This document shows, one piece after another, positions 7,079 to 15,630 of a stretch of DNA of 64,000 nucleotides. Each line of letters opens with the position of its first letter. Positions within the stretch are counted from its first letter, which is position 1. The notes below the pieces were generated by a model. It searched no databases, was not told the origin of the DNA, and saw only the letters and a program-made list of their open reading frames with translations. The DNA comes from JAUXJB01 sp965226855 (GTDB lineage Bacteria > Myxococcota_A > UBA9160 > SZUA-336), in assembly GCA_965226855.1 (NCBI GenBank), contig CBDDEE010000027.1, positions 186,001 through 250,000 of the forward strand, read 5' to 3'. Position numbers and translations under genes: made by a program.

Positions 7079-8443
7079 CTAGAGCAAGCCGTCTTCGCGT
7101 AGGTCCAGGAAGGAGGCCTGAAAGGCTTTGATCACAAGGTCGACGTCTTCCGGTGTATGGGCGGCAGAGAAGAACGCCAGGTGAATGCCCGGAACGATCA
7201 CCCCGTGGTTCATCAGGTGCAGGTAGAACTGTCGCTCGGCCCTTCGGTTCTCGCTCGTGATATCCCGCGATCCGCCGATCTCTCCGCCCTGAAAGATGAG
7301 GTGGAACATCGACGCCGCGTTCATGACCTGCGCCGGGATGGCGTTGTCGCGGCAGAAGCCGTTGACGGCTTCGGCGAAGCGATTGCCTTGCTCCCGCAGG
7401 TAGGGGTAGAGGGTGTCCCTGTGCTCTCGCATGTAGCTCAGCGCTGCAACTCCAGCGGCCATCGTCAGCGGGTTTCCAGAGAAGGTTCCGCCTGAGAAGA
7501 TGTAAGAGGCATTGTCCTTGCCCGTAAAGCCGTTCATGACGTCGGCCCGACCGCCCACCGCGCCGATGGGCAGGCCGCCGCCGAGCCCCTTGCCAAAGGT
7601 CCCGAGGTCGGGGCTGATGTCGTAGTACTCCTGGCAGCCACCGTACTGGATGCGGAAGCCCGTGATGACCTCGTCCATGAGGAACAGCACGTTGCTCTCG
7701 CGACAGACGTCAAGCAATCCATGGAGAAAGTCGCCGGTGTCCAGCCGCGGGTTCGAGCTCTGCACCGGCTCGATCAGCACGATGGCCAGCTCGTCTTTGT
7801 GCTCCCGGATCAGATCGTAGGCGGCCGGGTCGCGATAGGGGAGCATGATCACTGTCTCGTCTTTGATCACGTCGGGCACGCCACCGCCCAGGACGCGCGT
7901 GGCAGGGCGCGAGCGCGGGCTCTTGCTATCCGCCTTGACGAGCGCGTAGTCATGGACCCCGTGGTACGAGCCGTCGAAGAGCGCGACCTTGCTCCTGTTC
8001 GTGAAGGCGCGGCCAAGGCGAATGGCGTACATGGTGGCCTCGGTGCCGGAGTTCGTGAACACCACGGTGTCGACGCAGCGCCCCGCCTCCTGCAGCAGCT
8101 CGGCGAGCTCCGCCTGCCTAGCGTTGTGAATGCCGAAGTGCCAGCCGCGCTCGAGCTGCTCCGCGAGCGCATCTTTCACGGACTGCGGTCCATGCCCGAG
8201 CACCAGGGGGCCGAAGCCGCCGGTCAGATCGATGTACGTATTCCCGTCGAGGTCGGTGACGCGCGCGCCCGCGGCGCTCTCGATGTAGATCGGGTGGGGC
8301 ATGGTGACCGTCTGCACCACCTCCATCGCCAGCACTTTGGATCCCCGCGCCTTCGCCTCGGCTGACCGGGGAGTGCGAGCCGCGAGACTGTCGCGCGCGC
8401 GGGCGAAATTTTTCTCTTCCGTGCGTTCGGTCTCGGAACTCAT
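7079..8443 (-). CDS. Class III aminotransferase (glutamate-1-semialdehyde aminomutase-like)
   Basis: A 454-residue fold-type I PLP enzyme. The PLP-anchoring Lys lies in LGTFGKGLGGGLPIG, the cofactor Asp in LFLMDEVITGF, and the substrate/phosphate region in NSGTEATMYAIRLGRAF. The layout resembles HemL, but the extended N-terminus and divergence around the Lys mean it is more likely an accessory class III transaminase than the tetrapyrrole enzyme. A second, divergent member is at 19466-20839. Divergent from the dienelactone hydrolase gene across 114 bases. Confidence 0.85.
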   Translation of the reverse strand: MSSETERTEEKNFARARDSLAARTPRSAEAKARGSKVLAMEVVQTVTMPHPIYIESAAGARVTDLDGNTYIDLTGGFGPLVLGHGPQSVKDALAEQLERGWHFGIHNARQAELAELLQEAGRCVDTVVFTNSGTEATMYAIRLGRAFTNRSKVALFDGSYHGVHDYALVKADSKSPRSRPATRVLGGGVPDVIKDETVIMLPYRDPAAYDLIREHKDELAIVLIEPVQSSNPRLDTGDFLHGLLDVCRESNVLFLMDEVITGFRIQYGGCQEYYDISPDLGTFGKGLGGGLPIGAVGGRADVMNGFTGKDNASYIFSGGTFSGNPLTMAAGVAALSYMREHRDTLYPYLREQGNRFAEAVNGFCRDNAIPAQVMNAASMFHLIFQGGEIGGSRDITSENRRAERQFYLHLMNHGVIVPGIHLAFFSAAHTPEDVDLVIKAFQASFLDLREDGLL

Positions 8444-8557
8444 GGTGGTCCCCGCTGCTGATGGAGCGATCCAGCACCGTCTCCGCCCCGGAGGTAGACT
8501 ATCACACGCGATTCACCCACGGTGTGCGATGCCGGTGCCTCGCGGAAGGAGACAGAC

Positions 8558-9286
8558 GTGATCGAACGCACACACGAGATCGAGACCATGGACGGCCGGA
8601 TGGAGGGATTCGCGGTTCACCCCGAGGGCCAGGGCCCCTACCCTGCCGTGATCCTCTACATGGACGCCCCGGGCATTCGCGAGGAGCTGCGCGAATTCTC
8701 GCGCCGCATTGCGTCCCAGGGCTACTACGTACTCCTTCCGGACATGTACTATCGCCTGGGTCGGCTGCGCTTCGATCTTGCCGGGGGTGACGCGGAGCGC
8801 ACGCGCATGTTTTCCGCCATGGAGAGCCTGAGCAACGAGCTCGTCGTGCGCGACACCCGGGGGATGCTGAGCTTCCTCGAGGACCAGCCGCAGGTGGCAG
8901 CAGTCCCCAAGGGCTGCATCGGCTACTGCATGAGCGCTCAGTACGTGGTTGCTGCCGCCGGAAGCTTTCCGGAGGACTTCGCCGCGGCGTGCTCCCTGTA
9001 CGGCGTCGGGATCGTGACGGATGACGCTGACTCGCCCCACCTCCTGGCCGATCGCATCCGAGCCGAGCTCTACTTCGGCTTCGCAGAAACCGACCCGTGG
9101 GTGCCGGACAACGTGGTCCCCGAGCTGATCGCCGCACTCGACAAGCACGAGGTCCGCTACCGGATCGATACCTGGCCCGGAACCGAGCACGGCTTCTGCT
9201 TCCCCGAACGGGACGCCTACGTAAAGGACGCCGCAGAGCGCGTGTGGGAGCGCGTCTTCGCTCTCTACGCCCGCCGCCTCCGCTAG
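8558..9286 (+). CDS. Dienelactone hydrolase family protein
   Basis: A 242-residue alpha/beta hydrolase. The nucleophile elbow is GYCMS (Cys where most alpha/beta hydrolases use Ser, as in dienelactone hydrolases). The acid is the Asp in FAETDPWVP and the His is in GTEHGFCF. The family usually reads G-x-C-x-G; here the last Gly is Ser. The GTG at 8558 is chosen because GGAAGGAG ends seven bases before it; an upstream in-frame ATG at 8522 has no such site. Substrate unknown; these enzymes open lactone rings in aromatic catabolism or act as general esterases. Confidence 0.85.
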   Translation: MIERTHEIETMDGRMEGFAVHPEGQGPYPAVILYMDAPGIREELREFSRRIASQGYYVLLPDMYYRLGRLRFDLAGGDAERTRMFSAMESLSNELVVRDTRGMLSFLEDQPQVAAVPKGCIGYCMSAQYVVAAAGSFPEDFAAACSLYGVGIVTDDADSPHLLADRIRAELYFGFAETDPWVPDNVVPELIAALDKHEVRYRIDTWPGTEHGFCFPERDAYVKDAAERVWERVFALYARRLR

Positions 9287-9314
9287 CGGCGCCGCTCTCT
9301 CTGCGGCTGCCGGT

Positions 9315-10370
9315 CTACTGCGAGGTGGCGCGCAGGCGTCGGTTCGAGGAGTTGTTCGCGATGTCGATGCCTCGCTGGGCGGTGACGCCGGCGGAGCGCT
9401 TCATGCCCTCGAACTCCTTGCCGAGCGTCTTGCCCTGCAGGTAGCGCGCGTAGATCCCCTCGCTGATGACCGCGAGCTTGTAGAGCGCGAGCACCTGGCA
9501 GAAGTCGATCGCGGACACGTCATGACCGCTCCGCTTCGCGTACTCCTCGATGAGGTCTGCGCGCTTGAGGAACCCAGGGCGCGCGGTGACGCTGGGCAGC
9601 GAGTCCCGCCGAAGGTCTTCTTCCTCGTACCAGTAGATCAGGGTGTAGCCAAGATCGGCGAGGGGGTCGCCGAGGGTCGCCATCTCCCAGTCGAAGATCG
9701 CAACGATCCGGCCCGGGTCGTCCGGGTCGAGCGCCATGTTTCCGAGTCGGTAGTCGCCGTGCACGATCGTCGGCGGGGGCGACTCGGGCAGAGCCGCCCG
9801 CAGGCGCACGATCAGATCATTGATCTCCGGCAGCTCATCGGTCTTGGAGCGCTCCCACTGCTGCGACCAGCGGCGCACCTGCCGCTCGATATATCCCTTC
9901 GGATGCCCGAAGTCTCCGAGACCGACCGCCCGGTAGTCGACAGCATGGAGCCGCGTCAAGGTCTCGACCAGGTTCAGGCTGACGCTTCGGCGCTCCTCGC
10001 TGTTCTCGGCGTAGCCCGCGGGAATGTCGTCCGAGAGGACGCCCCCCGGGCAGTATTCCATCACGTAGAACGGCATGTCGTTGACGTCGCCGTCCTCGCA
10101 CAGCGCGTATGTGCGGGGAACGGGTACGTTCGTGTCCCACAAGGCGGTCAGCACCTTGTACTCACGGGCCATGTCGTGCGCTGTGGGAAGTACGTGGCCC
10201 AGCGGCGGACGGCGCAGGACCCACTCCGCGCCGCCCCCGCGCACCAGATAGGTGATGTTCGAGCGCCCACCGCTGATCTGCTCGATGGAGAGGACGCAGT
10301 CGCCACCGGGCACCTTGTCGCGGAAGAAGCGACTGACGTTCTCGTAGTGGATGCCCCGCGGAACACCCAT
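9315..10370 (-). CDS. APH-family phosphotransferase (acyl-CoA dehydrogenase-associated type)
   Basis: A 351-residue kinase-like protein of the aminoglycoside phosphotransferase superfamily. The Brenner-like motif is HGDYRLGNMAL and the metal-binding Asp is in IFDWEMATLGDPLADLG. The N-terminal segment GGRSNITYLVRGGGAEWVLRRPP is typical of the subgroup fused or linked to acyl-CoA dehydrogenases (ACAD10-like), which is thought to phosphorylate hydroxyacyl groups, rather than of antibiotic resistance enzymes. It lies 15 bases after the esterase gene on the same strand, so the two probably form an operon. Confidence 0.85.
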   Translation of the reverse strand: MGVPRGIHYENVSRFFRDKVPGGDCVLSIEQISGGRSNITYLVRGGGAEWVLRRPPLGHVLPTAHDMAREYKVLTALWDTNVPVPRTYALCEDGDVNDMPFYVMEYCPGGVLSDDIPAGYAENSEERRSVSLNLVETLTRLHAVDYRAVGLGDFGHPKGYIERQVRRWSQQWERSKTDELPEINDLIVRLRAALPESPPPTIVHGDYRLGNMALDPDDPGRIVAIFDWEMATLGDPLADLGYTLIYWYEEEDLRRDSLPSVTARPGFLKRADLIEEYAKRSGHDVSAIDFCQVLALYKLAVISEGIYARYLQGKTLGKEFEGMKRSAGVTAQRGIDIANNSSNRRLRATSQ

Positions 10371-10385
10371 CCGTTCCCTCCCCTG

Positions 10386-11318
10386 TCAGGCTCCGAACGC
10401 GCGGCGTAGCGCGCGTCCGGACTGCGCCACGGCTTCCTTGGCCCGATCCAGGGCATCCGTCATTCCGAAGAAGCCGTGGATCATGCCGTCGTAGCGGATG
10501 AGCTCCGTCGCTACCCCAGACGCAAGGAGGCGCGCCGCATACGCCTCCCCCTCGTCGCGCAGCGGGTCGAACTCCGCGGTGATCACGTTGGCGGGCGGCA
10601 GATTCGAGACGTCGTCGGCCCGCAACGGGGATGCCAGCGGCTGCACCCCGTCGGCCTCGGTCTTGAGGTAGTGCCCCCAGAACCACTGCATCATCTCGCG
10701 CGTGAGGAAGTATCCCTCCGCGTTCTCGATGTAGGAGGGCGTGTCGAAGGCGTAGTCCGTGACCGGGTAAATCAGCAGCTGGTGCACGAGCACCGGGCCA
10801 CCCCGGTCTCGTGCCATGAGAGCCACCACCGCGGCGAGGTTCCCTCCCGCGCTGTCCCCCCCAACGGCCAGGCGTTCGGGATCGCCCTCGATCTCGCGCG
10901 CGTTCTCCGCCACCCAGCGCGTCGCCGCATAGCAGTCCTCCGGTGCGGCCGGGAACGGGGCCTCGGGAGCGAGTCGGTAGTCTACGGATACGACGACACA
11001 CTGGGCCGCGTTCGTGAGCTCACGACACGTGTTGTCGTGCGAGTCCAGGCTGCAGAGCACGAATCCGCCGCCGTGAAAGTAGGTGAGCAGCGGGAAGGGC
11101 CCGGTTCCGAAGGGCGTGTAGACGCGCACGGTGAGCTCCCCGTCCGGTCCTGGAATTTGCCGATCTACGACCTTCGCGACTGACTCGCCCTCAGGCTGCG
11201 CGCGGCCCTGCTCTTCGAATGCCTGACGCATGACGTCGGGCGAGACATCGGAGAGTCCGGGCGCCGCCAGGGCGCTCATCGTCTCGAGAATCACCTTTAC
11301 CTGGGGATCGAGTGGCAT
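10386..11318 (-). CDS. Alpha/beta hydrolase, hormone-sensitive-lipase-type esterase
   Basis: A 310-residue esterase. The oxyanion motif HGGGF, the nucleophile elbow GGDSAGGN (Ser), the acid Asp in EFDPLRDEGEAYA and the His in HGFFGM give a complete HSL-family triad. No signal peptide, so it acts in the cytoplasm on short-chain acyl esters. It probably forms a two-gene operon with the downstream phosphotransferase. It diverges from the rhomboid gene with only about 12 to 50 bases between starts, so their promoters must overlap coding sequence. Confidence 0.9.
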   Translation of the reverse strand: MPLDPQVKVILETMSALAAPGLSDVSPDVMRQAFEEQGRAQPEGESVAKVVDRQIPGPDGELTVRVYTPFGTGPFPLLTYFHGGGFVLCSLDSHDNTCRELTNAAQCVVVSVDYRLAPEAPFPAAPEDCYAATRWVAENAREIEGDPERLAVGGDSAGGNLAAVVALMARDRGGPVLVHQLLIYPVTDYAFDTPSYIENAEGYFLTREMMQWFWGHYLKTEADGVQPLASPLRADDVSNLPPANVITAEFDPLRDEGEAYAARLLASGVATELIRYDGMIHGFFGMTDALDRAKEAVAQSGRALRRAFGA

Positions 11319-11330
11319 GCCCCTCCTCGA

Positions 11331-12236
11331 GTGGCTGCGGCGCGAGCCAGGTGTGCGACTCTATCAGGAGTGGACGAGCCACTGCGGCGCTCACCCGACC
11401 AATCGACGGCGTTGGCCTGGAGTCTGGCCCTGTCTTCGCAGGGGATCCCTTCGCAGGTCGCGAAGAGCGGCGGGAGTTGGGTCGTAGCCGTGGCCCGCGA
11501 GCGCGCGGCGGACGCCAACCAGGTGCTCGTGGATTACGACGCCGACCTGGAAGAAGAGGCTGGGCGACAGGCCGCCCTCCACTACGGCTCGACACGCGTC
11601 GGCGTCGCTCTGGCCGTGGGCGTGGTTGTCTTCTTCCTGGTGACCGGCCCGTACGACCCGCGCAGCAGCTGGTTCGTGTTCGGGAGCTCTGCGTCGGATC
11701 GGATCTTCGAAGGAGAGTGGTGGCGAACCGTCACCGCGTTGACGCTCCACATGGATCTGCCGCATCTGCTTGGCAATGCGGCCGCGCTCGCGATCTTCGC
11801 GACCGCGGTGTGCGCGTCGCTTGGACCCGGGCTGGGTACGACCCTGATCCTGCTCGCCGGTGCGATCGGGAACGCGGCAAGCGCGGCCGCCCATGGGTCG
11901 GGGCACCTGGCGGTGGGCGCGTCGACAGCCGTGTTCGGTGCGGTCGGCATTCTCTGCGGCCAGCAGTTCGTGCGCCGCCGCTCGCTGCGCTCGCGCTCGA
12001 CGCCGGCGTGGCTCGCGCTCGCCGCCGGGGTCGCTCTGCTTGGGCTGCTCGGTACGGGGGAGCGCTCTGACATGGCGGCACACGGCTCCGGTCTCGCCGT
12101 GGGGACGCTGCTCGGCGCCCTGGTGGGGCGACTCCTGGCGCGCTCGCCGGGCGTCGTGCTTCAGACGCTCGGCCTCCTGGGCAGCGCGGGCGTGGTCTGG
12201 CTGGCCTGGCTCGAAGCGCTGGCCCGGCAACCCTGA
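11331..12236 (+). CDS. Rhomboid-family intramembrane serine protease
   Basis: A 301-residue membrane protein. Residues 18-75 form a small cytosolic domain like the GlpG/DUF2007 N-terminus. About six membrane segments follow between residues 88 and 295. The catalytic pair is visible: Ser198 in GASTAVFG and His251 in MAAHGSGLAVG, with the L1-loop motif EWWRTVTALTLHMDLPHLLGN. The start may be the GTG at 11331 or the GTG at 11370 (VDEPLRR); neither has a convincing ribosome-binding site. It would cleave membrane-protein substrates within the bilayer. Confidence 0.9.
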   Translation: MAAARARCATLSGVDEPLRRSPDQSTALAWSLALSSQGIPSQVAKSGGSWVVAVARERAADANQVLVDYDADLEEEAGRQAALHYGSTRVGVALAVGVVVFFLVTGPYDPRSSWFVFGSSASDRIFEGEWWRTVTALTLHMDLPHLLGNAAALAIFATAVCASLGPGLGTTLILLAGAIGNAASAAAHGSGHLAVGASTAVFGAVGILCGQQFVRRRSLRSRSTPAWLALAAGVALLGLLGTGERSDMAAHGSGLAVGTLLGALVGRLLARSPGVVLQTLGLLGSAGVVWLAWLEALARQP

Positions 12237-12246
12237 GCCGCGCCCC

Positions 12247-12804
12247 TCAGGCCGGGGTGTAGACGGGCAGTCGCTCCACGAGGTCTCGCAGCTGTGGTGC
12301 CGCGGCGTCTCGACTCGACAGGATGGGATCGGAGATCGGCCATGGGATGGCGAGGTCCGGATCGTTCCAGGCGATCGAGATCTCGCTCGACGGGTCGTAG
12401 TGATCCGTGCACTTGTACTCGACCTGCGCCGTCTCGGTCATGACGAGGAACGCGTGCGCGAAACCTGGCGGGACATACAGCTGGCGGAAGCTCTCCGCCG
12501 AGAGCGTTGCCGCCGCGTGCTTCGCGAAGCTCGGGGAACCTCTGCGAATGTCGAGGGCGACGTCGAGGACCTCACCCTCGATCACCCGCACGAGCTTTCC
12601 CTGCGGCCGAGCCAGCTGGGCGTGGAAGCCACGCAACGTCCCCCGCTCCGAGCGCGAGTGGTTGTCCTGCACGAAGCGCTCGGCGATTCCCCCCTCGGCG
12701 TACTTCTCGGCGTGGTAGGACTCGAAGAAGAAGCCACGGGCGTCACGATGGACGTCTGGCTCGACCAGGATGACGCCCGGCAGCTCCGTTTTCGTGAATT
12801 TCAC
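12247..12804 (-). CDS. rfbC: dTDP-4-dehydrorhamnose 3,5-epimerase family protein
   Basis: A 185-residue cupin-fold epimerase of the RfbC/RmlC family, acting in dTDP-rhamnose synthesis. Typical segments are RDARGFFFESYH, FVQDNHSRSERGTLRGFH with the catalytic His, PQGKLVRVIEG, and YVPPGFAHAFLV with the catalytic Tyr further on in VEYKCTDHYDP. Length matches the family. No other rhamnose genes are nearby; it is the last gene of a three-gene run with a thiolase and a condensing-enzyme fusion, eight bases after the thiolase. Its physiological substrate in this context is uncertain. Confidence 0.92.
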   Translation of the reverse strand: MKFTKTELPGVILVEPDVHRDARGFFFESYHAEKYAEGGIAERFVQDNHSRSERGTLRGFHAQLARPQGKLVRVIEGEVLDVALDIRRGSPSFAKHAAATLSAESFRQLYVPPGFAHAFLVMTETAQVEYKCTDHYDPSSEISIAWNDPDLAIPWPISDPILSSRDAAAPQLRDLVERLPVYTPA

Positions 12805-12812
12805 CCTTGGCG

Positions 12813-13988
12813 CTACACCCCGACGATGGAGACGAAGCTCACGCAGCGTCCTGGTGATCCGCCCAGGTTGTGCGTCAGGCCGAGCTGCGGATCGGAGATT
12901 TGGCGCTCACCCGCCTCGCCGCGCAGCTGCAGCCACATCTCGTACATCATGCGCAGCCCGCTGGCCCCGATCGGATGTCCGAAGCTCTTCAGGCCGCCGT
13001 CGACGTTGATGGGCTGGGGGCCGTCGCCGTCGAAGCGCCCGTCGAGTACGTCCTTCCAGGCCTGGCCCCGCGGCGAGAAGCCCATGTCCTCCATCAGCAC
13101 GAGTTCCGTCGGCGTGAAGCAGTCGTGTACCTCGGCCATGCTGATCTCGTCGCGTGGGTTCGTGACGCCAGCTTGCTTGTAAGCGTCCTCTGCGCTCGCC
13201 ACTACCTCTGGGAAGGTCGTGAAGTCGTAGTCCTGGCTGAAGTACCCCTCGGAGGGTCCCGCCACGAATGACAGCGCCTTGATGAAGATCGGGCTGTCCG
13301 TGTAGCGGTGCGCGTCCTCGGCCCGACACATAATGGCCGCGGCGGAGCCGTCGCTCACACCGGAGCAGTCGAAGATTCCGAGCATGCCGGCAACCTTCGG
13401 AGATGCCTCGATCCGCTCTTTGGAGACCTCCTTCTGGTACTGCGCCTTCGGGTTCTTCGAACCGTTCAAGTGGTTCTTCCAGGCGATCCGCGTCAGCACT
13501 TCGCGCAGGGTGTCCTCGTCAACGCCGTACTTCTTTGCGTACGCAGGAGCGAGGAGCGAGAACGTGGCCGGCGCGGTCATGCTCGACTGGGTCCCGTCGG
13601 ACGGGGGCCTGCTGCCCGTCAAGCCGGAAAAGCCAGAATCCTTGAGCTTCTCCACGCCGATCGCCATGACCAGGTCGTAGGCGCCGCTGGCCACGGCGTA
13701 CGCCGCGTTGCGCATCGCCTCGCTGCCCGTGGCACACATGTTTTCGAGCCGGGTGACCGGCTTGTAAGGAAGCTTGAGGGCTTCGGACAGCATGATGCCC
13801 GAGGTCCCGCTGCTCGCGGTTCCGAGCCAATAGGCGTCCACCGTGTCTGCATCGACTTGCGCCGATTGGAACGCCTCGGTGCCGGCATCGACCAGGAGGT
13901 CGTCAGAGCCCTTGTCCCAGTGCTCGCCGAAGGGCGTGCAGCCCATTCCGACGATGGCCACGCGATCACATATTCCCTTGCTCGCCAT
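12813..13988 (-). CDS. SCP2-type thiolase
   Basis: A 391-residue thiolase-superfamily enzyme. The nucleophilic Cys is retained in NMCATGSEAM, the catalytic His in SFGHPIGASG, and a second Cys near the C-terminus in PGRCVSF. Thus this member can form acyl-enzyme intermediates, unlike the related protein at 45460-46617. It sits between a condensing-enzyme/DUF35 fusion (12 bases upstream) and rfbC (eight bases downstream), all on the minus strand. It may perform acyl-CoA thiolysis, for example in sterol-like side-chain or fatty acid degradation. The exact substrate is unknown. Confidence 0.9.
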   Translation of the reverse strand: MASKGICDRVAIVGMGCTPFGEHWDKGSDDLLVDAGTEAFQSAQVDADTVDAYWLGTASSGTSGIMLSEALKLPYKPVTRLENMCATGSEAMRNAAYAVASGAYDLVMAIGVEKLKDSGFSGLTGSRPPSDGTQSSMTAPATFSLLAPAYAKKYGVDEDTLREVLTRIAWKNHLNGSKNPKAQYQKEVSKERIEASPKVAGMLGIFDCSGVSDGSAAAIMCRAEDAHRYTDSPIFIKALSFVAGPSEGYFSQDYDFTTFPEVVASAEDAYKQAGVTNPRDEISMAEVHDCFTPTELVLMEDMGFSPRGQAWKDVLDGRFDGDGPQPINVDGGLKSFGHPIGASGLRMMYEMWLQLRGEAGERQISDPQLGLTHNLGGSPGRCVSFVSIVGV

Positions 13989-14000
13989 ACCGTTGCTCCT

Positions 14001-15386
14001 TTAGCGCCGCGGGCGCGCCTTCCAGAAGTAGTTGTGGACGCCCTGCCCAGTGTAGAGGCGCCGAAAGGTCATCTCCAATTCGTTCCCGATCTCGACGTCC
14101 TGGGGGTCGACGTCGGTCAGCTCACAGCTCAAGCGACCACCACCCTCGAAGTCCACGATGGCGGCTACCACCGGCGGCTGCAACGAGTAAGCCAGGTGAT
14201 CCATCGTGTAGGTGGCAACCTTGCCAAGCGTGTCCGCATACGGCTCCCGCTTCATGCGGTCGACTGCCGCGCACTTGACGCAGACGCGCTGCGGCGGGAG
14301 ATGGCCCGCGCCGCACGCCTCGCAGCGCGAGCCAACGAACGCGTGCTTCCACGCGTAGGAGCGCGCGACCGGCGGAGCGGCGGGCCGCTCCGGATCCGGA
14401 CGTCGCGGCGGCTCGAAGGGCAGGATCCCGCGCCACTTGAGGTACGCGTTGTATGGCAGATCGTCGCGTTTGGACGCGATCCAGGCATCCACGCTGTGGA
14501 CCGGACGGCCGCTGGCGATCCGCTCCGTCACCTCGAGCACCACCGCGTCGCAGCCATCTCCTGCCGAGAGCACCAGGATCCGATCGCCCGGGCTCGCCTC
14601 GTCGAGGGCCCGTGCGAGCAGCAAGCCCGCATGCGCAGCCCCGCAGCGCCCGACACCCGCCGCCAGGGGATCCGCAAGCTGCTCCGGCTTGAGGCCCAGG
14701 GCGCGCGTCAGCCCGGCGGCCGCCCGCGCGTTCGTCGAGTCGGCGATCACCGTCTTGAGATCCGTCGGCTCGACCCCCGAAGCCTGCAGCGCCCGGGTCG
14801 CCGTGTCGTTCAGCGCCGGCCCGAGAATGCTCGCGCCGAAGCGTTCCTCCCACTGCTTCGCGAAGTCGTCCTCCGGGAGCCGCCACACGTCGAGTACCTC
14901 GGTCGTGGCTGACGCGCGACCGATGAAGCGCGCCACTGCCTCGTCATCGCTCCCCGTCAAAAACGCGACCGCCGCATCTCCACTCTGGCTCTCGCGCGCC
15001 CCGCCCGGCGCACCGATCACCACGTCGGTCGCACACACGAGCGCGCGATCCCCCGCGGTCGCGATGTCCGCGCCGAGCAACAGCGCAGCAAGCCCCATGC
15101 GCGAGGAAGCCCCGAGCTCGAGCGACCGCACGCTCGAGGGTAGATCGAGCGCTGCCTGCAACATCGCCGCGTTCAGCTTCTCGGCATAGGGCGGGCTCGT
15201 GGTCGCCAGGATCACAGCGTCGACGGAGGGCGCGCCCCGAACGGCCTCGCGTCCCGCCTCGACCGCCATCGAGACAGAGTCCTCATCGTAGCTCGCCACG
15301 GCCCGCTCCCCCTGTCCGCTACCGATGGCTGCTCTGGTCAGGCGAAAATAGGGAACATAGCTCCCGTAGCGGGTGATTCCGGACAA
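14001..15386 (-). CDS. HMG-CoA-synthase/KAS III-like protein fused to DUF35 (zinc ribbon-OB)
   Basis: A 461-residue two-domain protein. Residues 1 to about 330 resemble the HMG-CoA synthase/beta-ketoacyl synthase III fold (GITRYGSYVPYFRL start, PPYAEKLNAAMLQ). The last about 120 residues are a DUF35 rubredoxin-like zinc ribbon (C-x2-C at CEACGAGHLPP, then C-x2-C at CVKC) plus OB fold. The usual active-site Cys appears to be Ser (LGASSRMG, residues 92-98). TTG at 15386 is chosen because GGAGG precedes it at good spacing. It is the first gene of an operon with a thiolase and rfbC. Confidence 0.8.
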   Translation of the reverse strand: MSGITRYGSYVPYFRLTRAAIGSGQGERAVASYDEDSVSMAVEAGREAVRGAPSVDAVILATTSPPYAEKLNAAMLQAALDLPSSVRSLELGASSRMGLAALLLGADIATAGDRALVCATDVVIGAPGGARESQSGDAAVAFLTGSDDEAVARFIGRASATTEVLDVWRLPEDDFAKQWEERFGASILGPALNDTATRALQASGVEPTDLKTVIADSTNARAAAGLTRALGLKPEQLADPLAAGVGRCGAAHAGLLLARALDEASPGDRILVLSAGDGCDAVVLEVTERIASGRPVHSVDAWIASKRDDLPYNAYLKWRGILPFEPPRRPDPERPAAPPVARSYAWKHAFVGSRCEACGAGHLPPQRVCVKCAAVDRMKREPYADTLGKVATYTMDHLAYSLQPPVVAAIVDFEGGGRLSCELTDVDPQDVEIGNELEMTFRRLYTGQGVHNYFWKARPRR

Positions 15387-15470
15387 GGGGGATCCTCCAA
15401 AAGAAAAGCCACCAAGGAGTCTACACCGTGCCACCCCGAGTGGAAACGCGAAGAGCCCTCGACGGCAAGA

Positions 15471-15602
15471 GGGAGTCGGAGGGCGGGATCCTCCCCCCCC
15501 CCCGCAGGACAGTGTTAGCGGGACCCGAGGCGACCCCGGCCCCTGTGAACGCAGGGAGCGGTGTCCTGCGGGGGGGGGGAGGATCCCGACCTCCGACTCC
15601 CG
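15471..15602. repeat. Large inverted repeat with poly-C/poly-G tracts
   Basis: Two arms of about 40 bases, 15471-15511 and 15562-15602, are reverse complements apart from one mismatch and one unit in the homopolymer (11 C versus 10 G). A spacer of 50 bases separates them. The arms contain GGGAGTCGGAGG, GGATCC, the C/G run and GCAGGACA. Transcribed, this would be a very stable hairpin. It lies between the 3' end of the aarF-like operon (now displaced by IS copy B) and the start of the condensing-enzyme operon, so a terminator role is possible; the G-run is not typical of one. Confidence 0.85.
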
Positions 15603-15630
15603 GAACTACCTAGGAAGCAGTTCCCCCTAG

